Both the position numbers and the translations under genes were made by a program. This document shows positions 59,312 to 64,000 of a stretch of DNA of 64,000 nt, in pieces. The stretch comes from Fibrobacter sp. (lineage in GTDB: Bacteria; Fibrobacterota; Fibrobacteria; Fibrobacterales; Fibrobacteraceae). The DNA is taken from positions 62,001-126,000 of the forward strand of contig JAKSIB010000002.1 in the NCBI GenBank assembly GCA_024399065.1, read 5' to 3'. The number at the start of each line of letters is the position of its first letter. Position 1 is the first letter of the stretch. Under the pieces are notes generated by a model. It was given only the letters and a program-made list of their open reading frames with translations, did no database searches and was not told where the DNA came from.

Positions 59312-59680
59312 ATGGCTGAAAAGAAAGTTGCTGCTAAGAAGGCTGCCCCGAAGGCTGCTGCAAAGAAACCCGCTGCTAAGAAGGCTGCTGCTCCGAAGGC
59401 TGCAAAGCCGGTAGCTAAGAAGGCTGCTCCGAAGGCTGCTGCTAAGCCGGCTGCCAAGAAGGCTGCCCCCAAGGCTGCTGCAAAGCCGGTCGCCAAGAAG
59501 GCTGCTCCGAAGGCTGCTGCTAAGCCGGCTGCCAAGAAGGCTGCTCCGAAGGCTGCTGCTAAGCCGGTTGCCAAGAAGGCTGCTCCGAAGGCTGCTGCTA
59601 AGCCGGTCGCTAAGAAGGCTGCTGCTAAGCCCGCTGCAAAGAAGCCGGCTGCTAAGAAGGCTCCTGCTAAGAAGAAGTAA
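59312..59680 (+). CDS. Histone H1-like Lys/Ala-rich protein
   Basis: 122 residues composed almost only of Lys, Ala and Pro in a 13-residue repeat (KPVAKKAAPKAAA, about six copies, near-identical 39-bp DNA repeats). This is the eukaryote-like H1 C-tail composition known from several bacterial nucleoid proteins. Probably a DNA-compacting protein. RBS AAGGAAGAAATAAA before the ATG. Repeat number is likely to vary between strains. Confidence 0.8.
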   Translation: MAEKKVAAKKAAPKAAAKKPAAKKAAAPKAAKPVAKKAAPKAAAKPAAKKAAPKAAAKPVAKKAAPKAAAKPAAKKAAPKAAAKPVAKKAAPKAAAKPVAKKAAAKPAAKKPAAKKAPAKKK

Positions 59681-59703
59681 TAGCTCTTTCTTAACCAAGA
59701 ACT

Positions 59704-59737
59704 TGGGGCTCGAGAGAAATCTCGAGCTCTTTTTTTG
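59704..59737 (+). terminator. Terminator of the H1-like gene
   Basis: GGGCTCGAGA GAAA TCTCGAGCTC TTTTTTT. Confidence 0.85.
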
Positions 59738-59780
59738 TACCCAGCCAACTCAAGTCATTTGAAATTCTATCTTTAGCCAC

Positions 59781-60161
59781 ATGATTTCAGAAAAAGATCT
59801 CGCCGAACTTGAAAACATTCCCTACGACGAACGCATTAGCCGCGTCGAAAAGCTTCTGGAAGACAAGGCAGAACCCCGCGCCTTCGAACTTGGCTTGCTT
59901 TTGGCTCTCAAGATGGGCCAGGAACTTCGCCAGGGCAAGGAACTGGGAAGCGAATCTGGAGACCTGGTGGCAAGCTGGGTGGTCAAGCATCCGGATTCCA
60001 TCGTCGAAGAAGCTATCGCCAACGCCAAGGAATTCTTGACCAACCCCGCCTCCCTCGCAGAAAAGATCAAGGCAGGCGTCATGAAGAAGGCCGAGGAAGC
60101 CAAGTCTACGGAAAATGGCGACGCAGACAAGGAAGCCGCAGAAGGTTCCGCCGACAAGTAG
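59781..60161 (+). CDS. Hypothetical helical protein
   Basis: 126 residues, acidic and helical, no signal peptide (MISEKDLAELENIPYDERISRVEKLLEDKAEPRAFELGLLLALKMGQELRQGK...). It ends with a Lys/Glu/Ala tail. No family recognised. 12 nt before the Ppx/GppA gene, so probably same transcript. Confidence 0.6.
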   Translation: MISEKDLAELENIPYDERISRVEKLLEDKAEPRAFELGLLLALKMGQELRQGKELGSESGDLVASWVVKHPDSIVEEAIANAKEFLTNPASLAEKIKAGVMKKAEEAKSTENGDADKEAAEGSADK

Positions 60162-60173
60162 GCCGAGGTCCTT

Positions 60174-61136
60174 ATGGAAAATAAGCTTATCGCCACAGTA
60201 GACATCGGAAGCCACAGCTGCCTTATGCTGATTGCTGCTTTCGAAGAGGGTAAATTAGTTCCCAAGCTCCAGAAGGCGGAAGTCTGCCGCCTGGGCGAAG
60301 ACGTTTACGACGACGGCTCCGACGAACCCCGCCCCATCAGCGAAAAGCGTATCAAGGAACTTTGCGATATCATGGTGAAGTTCCGTATGGACTTGCATGC
60401 CCTGGGTGCAAAGCTCCAGGCTGTAGTCATGACAGAAGCCATGCGTCGCGCCAGCAACCAGGAAGAAGTCCTGGACGCTGTGGAAAAAGCCATCTGGATG
60501 CGCCCGCAGATCATCAGCGGCGAACAGGAAGGCAAGCTGACCTACCGTTCCGTAAAGGAATGGCACGGCGAAGATATCGTCACCGTAGATATCGGTGGCG
60601 GCTCCACTGAACTTTCCAACGGCGAAACCACCTTCTCTATCCCCGTGGGCGCCCTGAAGATGTTCAAGGAAATGGGTCCCATCCCGGGTCCTGAATACAA
60701 GAAGTTTGTAAAGGAAGCTTTCAAGGACGTTAGCTTCAAGGGTATGACCAAGAAGCAGGTGTTCCTGATCGGTGGCACCGGTACGGCTCTGGCCATGGTC
60801 TACCTGGACAAGCAGCAGTTCGACTACAAGGCCATCGAAGGCCTAGAACTGACCATCCGCGACCTGGAAGCCGTGACCACAAGAATTTCCAACCTTTCCA
60901 AGGAACTCCGCGCCATGTTGCCGGGCTTGGAAAATGGCCGTCACGAAGTAATCATCTGCGGTCTGTTCTGGCTGAAATCCCTTTTGGAAAAACTCCGCGT
61001 AGAAAGTTTCAAGATCAGTACTGCCGGATTGCGTTTTGGATTGCTGTATCCGCCCGAGGCTGAACCCGAAGAAAAGCCAAAGGCAAAGAGAGTCCCGCCC
61101 TGGCTGAAAAAGAAATCGGAAGGCGAAATCTCGTAA
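60174..61136 (+). CDS. Ppx/GppA family phosphatase
   Basis: 320 residues. VDIGSHSCLMLI (phosphate loop), VMTEAMRRASNQEEVLDAV, IISGEQEGKLTYRSV, VTVDIGGGSTELS, VGALKMFKEMG and LIGGTGTALAMVYL are the exopolyphosphatase/GppA motifs. The C-terminal HD-type extension is short (about 60 residues), so this is a short-form Ppx. Polyphosphate or pppGpp hydrolysis is likely. Confidence 0.85.
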   Translation: MENKLIATVDIGSHSCLMLIAAFEEGKLVPKLQKAEVCRLGEDVYDDGSDEPRPISEKRIKELCDIMVKFRMDLHALGAKLQAVVMTEAMRRASNQEEVLDAVEKAIWMRPQIISGEQEGKLTYRSVKEWHGEDIVTVDIGGGSTELSNGETTFSIPVGALKMFKEMGPIPGPEYKKFVKEAFKDVSFKGMTKKQVFLIGGTGTALAMVYLDKQQFDYKAIEGLELTIRDLEAVTTRISNLSKELRAMLPGLENGRHEVIICGLFWLKSLLEKLRVESFKISTAGLRFGLLYPPEAEPEEKPKAKRVPPWLKKKSEGEIS

Positions 61137-61182
61137 TTCATAATTAATCACGCTCCAGCTGTGAAGTTGCAAGGAAGATAAA

Positions 61183-61902
61183 ATGAGAATCAACAAATTC
61201 ATTTCTTTATGTGGTATCGCCAGCCGCCGCGCTGCCGACACCTTGATTGCCGACGGCAAGGTCATGGTCAACGGCGAAGTCATTAGCGACTTGGGCCACC
61301 AGGTTGACGAAGAAAAGGACCAGGTGGTTGTGGACGGCGTTCGCGCACGCCTCCCCAAGAAGTGTACCACCATCATGTTCCACAAGCCCGCCGGATGCGT
61401 TTGCACCAAGGACGACCCCCAGGGACGTCAAACTGTCTACGACTACCTGCCTCCCGGCTACCACACGTTGAAATATGTGGGTCGTCTGGACTTGCAGAGC
61501 CGCGGTCTGATTCTCTTTACCGACGATGGCGAACTTTTGCACCGTCTCACCCACCCCAGCTACGAGATTCCCCGCAGCTACTTCGTGTGGACGGACCGCC
61601 CCCTCAGTGAACATGCCGCCCAAAGGCTGGTTGACGGCGTAGACATCCGTGAAGAAGGCGCAGAGGAAGAAGAAATCGCTTTCGCTACAGACATTTACCT
61701 GGAGAAGGGTTTTGCAGAACTGGTGCTTACCGAAGGCAAGAACCGCGAAATCCGCCGTATGATGCGCGCCGTAGGTTATGAAATCCGCGACTTGAAACGT
61801 GTGAGCTACTGCAGACTGCAGCTGGGCGACTTGCCTGCCGGCGAGTTCCGCGAACTCACCGCCGACGAAATGAACAAGCTCCGTCAGGCAGTTCACGTAT
61901 GA
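61183..61902 (+). CDS. rluB: RsuA/RluB family pseudouridine synthase
   Basis: 239 residues. N-terminal S4 RNA-binding domain (MRINKFISLCGIASRRAADTLIADGKVMVNG), catalytic GRLDLQSRGLILFTDDGEL (Asp nucleophile near residue 105) and KNREIRRMMRAVGYEIRDLKRV. RluB/RsuA paralogues are hard to separate by eye; the symbol is the best guess. Overlaps the next gene by 4 nt (ATGA). Confidence 0.85.
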   Translation: MRINKFISLCGIASRRAADTLIADGKVMVNGEVISDLGHQVDEEKDQVVVDGVRARLPKKCTTIMFHKPAGCVCTKDDPQGRQTVYDYLPPGYHTLKYVGRLDLQSRGLILFTDDGELLHRLTHPSYEIPRSYFVWTDRPLSEHAAQRLVDGVDIREEGAEEEEIAFATDIYLEKGFAELVLTEGKNREIRRMMRAVGYEIRDLKRVSYCRLQLGDLPAGEFRELTADEMNKLRQAVHV

Positions 61903-62789
61903 GTTCCGCAGACGCACAAAATCGCGTCGAGTCAGGCGCGCAAGACCGTATAGTGTCAGGCGCCCGCACCCTCTACATCGGGGACATTCACGGCTGCGCC
62001 GATGAACTGGAAAAGATTGTAGACGCCTTTGGATTCGTCCGCGGGAAGGATACGCTGTACCAGACCGGCGACATCATCAACAAGGGTCCGGACATGCTGC
62101 GAGCCATCAAGTTCGTGCAGCAGAACGGGATCTTGACTGTCCGCGGAAACCACGAGGAACACCTCATCCGCATGATGACCACGCCGCAATGCGACTGGAC
62201 CGAAAAACAATGCGCACGCTTTGCCCGTCTCCCTCTGGAAGACTGGGAATACATTCTCGCCGAGGTTCAGAACTGGCCCCTCTGGCGCGACACACCCCAC
62301 GCGCTTCTGGTCCATGCCGGGCTGGAACCGGGCAAGACGCGTCTGGAGGATATGGACCCGAAGGTCATCTTGTCCATCCGCTATTGGAACGATATTCCCT
62401 GGTTTGATCAGGTGACGTGGAATAAGCCTGTGGTGTTTGGCCACTGGGCCAAGATGGGATTCGTGGACCGTCGCCCCCACTTCATCGGGCTGGATTCCGG
62501 ATGCGTGTACGGCAAGAAGCTTACCGCCTGGTGTCCGGAAGAAGACAAATTCTACGTGGTGCCCGCCGCCCGCGAATACTCTCCCGTAAAGGACAAGGCA
62601 AAGACCGCACTGGATGCGCCCTGCAAGGTGCCCGGCGACAAGCTCCCCGAAGAAGAACGTCCCAAAACCTTCGACGACATCAAGGCCCGTATTGCCAGTG
62701 GCGACATCGCCCCCGCCGACAACAGCAAGGAAGCCGAAGCCATCCGCAAGGCTAGCCCCAGCATCACCGCCGAATGGAGCGGTTACTAA
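61899..62789 (+). CDS. Calcineurin-like metallophosphoesterase (ApaH/PrpE type)
   Basis: 296 residues. LYIGDIHGCADELEKIV, YQTGDIINKGPD, VRGNHEEH, LLVHAGLEP, VFGHWAKMG and LDSGCVYGKKLTAW are the complete metallophosphoesterase motif set of ApaH (diadenosine tetraphosphatase) or PrpE. Residues 4-22 (ADAQNRVESGAQDRIVSGA) are a short duplicated leader before the domain, absent in relatives. C-terminal 60 residues form a Lys/Asp-rich tail. Confidence 0.88.
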   Translation: MSSADAQNRVESGAQDRIVSGARTLYIGDIHGCADELEKIVDAFGFVRGKDTLYQTGDIINKGPDMLRAIKFVQQNGILTVRGNHEEHLIRMMTTPQCDWTEKQCARFARLPLEDWEYILAEVQNWPLWRDTPHALLVHAGLEPGKTRLEDMDPKVILSIRYWNDIPWFDQVTWNKPVVFGHWAKMGFVDRRPHFIGLDSGCVYGKKLTAWCPEEDKFYVVPAAREYSPVKDKAKTALDAPCKVPGDKLPEEERPKTFDDIKARIASGDIAPADNSKEAEAIRKASPSITAEWSGY

Positions 62790-62798
62790 CCTGCACAA

Positions 62799-62902
62799 TG
62801 TCATCCCGGACTTGTTCCGGGATCTCCTTCCCCAAACTGTCACCCCGGACTTGTTCCGAATTCATATGTCACCCCGGCGAAGGCCGGGGTCTCCTTTTTT
62901 TT
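62799..62902. repeat. Cluster of REP-like palindromes
   Basis: GTCATCCCGGACTTGTTCCGGGATCTCC, then GTCACCCCGGACTTGTTCCG (partial), then GTCACCCCGGCGAAGGCCGGGGTCTCC. Three units in one spacer; the last ends in T9 and could terminate transcription. Confidence 0.75.
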
Positions 62903-62968
62903 ACAAAATAAACATGCCAAACATTAAATAAAAATCGTGTTATAAGGTAGAACCTCAAAAGGAGCCTT

Positions 62969-63391
62969 ATGAACTCGCAAAACTTCTACGTATACTTACT
63001 CACAAACAAATACAAGACTTGTTTCTATGTCGGTGTAACGAACGATCTTACCCGTAGGATGATTGAGCATAAATCCAAAAGAAACGAGGGATTTACGCAA
63101 AGATACAATATAGACACGCTTGTATACTACGAATGTTTTTTTCAAATAGAGCACGCCATTGCAAGGGAAAAGCAACTAAAGCGATGGCATAGACTGTGGA
63201 AGATAAATCTAGTCGAAAAGAACAATGCAGAATGGAATGATTTATCCTACAGCATAGGCGTTACAGATGAAACCGTAAAGAATGTTGCTAGAAAGGTCCT
63301 GCAAGAAAAGGAGATCCTCCCCCTACGGGGACCAGCCACACTAAGGAACAAGTTCCTAAGTGTGTTGCAGCCGGCTCGGAGGCCGGGATGA
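62969..63391 (+). CDS. GIY-YIG nuclease superfamily protein
   Basis: 140 residues, ATG after AAAGGAGCC. FYVYLLTNKYKTCFYVGVTNDLTRRMIEHKS (the Y-V-Y / Y-V-G pair plus Arg), then YNIDTLVYYECFFQIEHAIAREKQLKRWHRLWK with the catalytic Glu. UPF0213-type endonuclease. The last 9 codons and the stop come from a REP-like palindrome, so the C-terminus has been replaced. Confidence 0.85.
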   Translation: MNSQNFYVYLLTNKYKTCFYVGVTNDLTRRMIEHKSKRNEGFTQRYNIDTLVYYECFFQIEHAIAREKQLKRWHRLWKINLVEKNNAEWNDLSYSIGVTDETVKNVARKVLQEKEILPLRGPATLRNKFLSVLQPARRPG

Positions 63392-63417
63392 CACGCAATG
63401 CGAAGCCGGGATGACAG
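63370..63417. repeat. REP-like palindromes overlapping the GIY-YIG 3' end
   Basis: CCGGCTCGGAGGCCGGGATGAC followed by GCGAAGCCGGGATGACAG; these provide the stop codon of the GIY-YIG gene. Confidence 0.65.
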
Positions 63418-64000
63418 TTAGAAATTACAACCTTCTACGCAGCGGTTGTTTTCGAACTTGGCCTCAAGAACCTTGAGGCCCTTTTTGTATCTGCGATAAG
63501 AGCCATGTCTCATCCCATGTTCAAAAGTCATTTCCTCCACCAAGGAACCAACTTCATCAAAGACTTTTCCCACACCGTGGATATGCCCCTTCACATAGGG
63601 AAGCTTACGGCGCAGATTGCCGTTCTCGTAATATTCCTCGGTCATTCCGTTCAGGATTCCGTCCCTATAAACTTCCTTGGATTTCTTCCCACCGCTTTCA
63701 AAGTAGGTGGTTGAAATTCCTTCCTCGATACCTTCCAGGTAACCGATGGTCTGCCACAATTTTCCGTTTTCATAATAGCTGCGGAACACCCCGTCCAACT
63801 TGCCGTTCTTGTAGGGAGCCTCCACAGCCTTTTTGCCGTTGGGATGGTAGGAAACAGCCACCCCTTCGCGAACATCCGTACCCGCCAGCACCGTATAAAC
63901 TCGGGCCAGGGAACCATCGGCAAAAGTGGTTTTTACCGTGTCATATTTGACCTGCGTCACATTTTGGGACCCGGCATCGGCACCGAAAGCCGAAACCGCC
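63418..64000 (-). CDS. MORN-repeat secreted protein (partial at the right edge)
   Basis: At least 194 residues; the frame has no stop up to the window edge and begins ...AVSAFGADAGSQN, which looks like the end of a signal peptide. Six or seven MORN-2 repeats follow (EGVAVSYHPNGKKAVEAPYKNGKLDGV, ENGNLRRKLPYVKGHIHGVGKVFDEVGSLVEEM). YwqK-type. Role unknown; extracytoplasmic location inferred. Confidence 0.75.
   Translation of the reverse strand, partial: AVSAFGADAGSQNVTQVKYDTVKTTFADGSLARVYTVLAGTDVREGVAVSYHPNGKKAVEAPYKNGKLDGVFRSYYENGKLWQTIGYLEGIEEGISTTYFESGGKKSKEVYRDGILNGMTEEYYENGNLRRKLPYVKGHIHGVGKVFDEVGSLVEEMTFEHGMRHGSYRRYKKGLKVLEAKFENNRCVEGCNF

Noticed and set aside
1..64000. tRNA, rRNA or intact insertion sequence
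   Set aside because: Scanned by eye for CCA-ended cloverleaf arms, rRNA landmarks and transposase motifs (DDE, HUH); none was found, though a computed search (tRNAscan, ISfinder) would be more reliable.

Overview
The window looks like a chromosome segment of a Fibrobacter-type bacterium (Fibrobacterota, diderm, gut-associated). The indicators are a TIGR02147/DUF4423-type regulator coupled to a surface lipoprotein, an OmpA protein with thrombospondin type 3 repeats, many secreted proteins with no strong relatives, and recurring promoters of the form TTG(A/T)C - 17 nt - TAnnTTTG, the FCB-group style. No rRNA, tRNA, CRISPR array or intact insertion sequence was recognised.

Layout. 1-6.7 kb: a run of co-oriented secreted proteins (two lipoproteins, two PEGA-type membrane proteins, a barrel/TPR-like protein). 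6.8-18 kb: mostly housekeeping (DedA, argD, argB, ferredoxin, tex, rfbB) plus the TIGR02147-lipoprotein pair and a duplicated TonB-C-like lipoprotein. 18-20.5 kb: OmpA-family protein. 20.6-25.5 kb: a minus-strand sugar/surface operon (Gfo/Idh oxidoreductase, ATP-grasp, WecE-type transaminase, sulfatase-like membrane protein). 25.5-26.6 kb: a YhcG nuclease that has lost its catalytic core. 26.6-30.8 kb: GT2, a pilin-like protein, a polytopic membrane protein and the permease of a polysaccharide ABC exporter. 30.85-36.5 kb: an accessory island on the minus strand (two PIN toxin-antitoxin pairs and three ORF6N-PLD-like paralogues, with repeated leaders, a 182-bp direct repeat and an array of short palindromes). 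The island sits between the exporter permease and its ATPase. 36.6-45.7 kb: exporter ATPase and an AT-rich teichoic-acid-like/capsule locus (glycerophosphotransferase, TagD, GDPD with a G12 tract, four glycosyltransferases, an AlbA_2 ATPase). 45.7-56.2 kb: a tyrosine recombinase followed by four promoterless 5'-truncated pilin cassettes and one complete pilin gene, interleaved with HipBA, a DUF6261-like protein, two AAA/DUF4143 ATPases and a DUF3791/DUF3990 module. 56.2-64 kb: housekeeping again (HIT, recO, panB, Ppx/GppA, RluB-like, phosphoesterase) plus an H1-like protein, GIY-YIG and a MORN protein.

The most interesting system is the pilin region. Four cassettes (46652-47008, 48707-49069, 50727-51077 on the minus strand, 53450-53818) all begin at exactly the same point of the pilin (YVKLQQAY, residue 48 of the intact pilin). 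Each lacks the leader peptide and the hydrophobic helix, diverges in its loops, keeps two conserved cysteines, and ends in a stop plus its own terminator. A complete pilin with the matching junction lies at 53893-54396 (minus). This is the architecture of a silent-cassette/expression-locus antigenic variation system, analogous to Neisseria pilS/pilE, in a phylum where I know of none described.

A second candidate is the ORF6N island. Each ORF6N gene carries a perfect or near-perfect palindrome with a different sequence at the same codons. Five more palindromes of this kind, most of them readable as the same peptide segment, are lined up immediately downstream of one of the genes. Together with a G12 tract in a capsule gene, the window suggests several layers of surface variability next to stabilising toxin-antitoxin modules.
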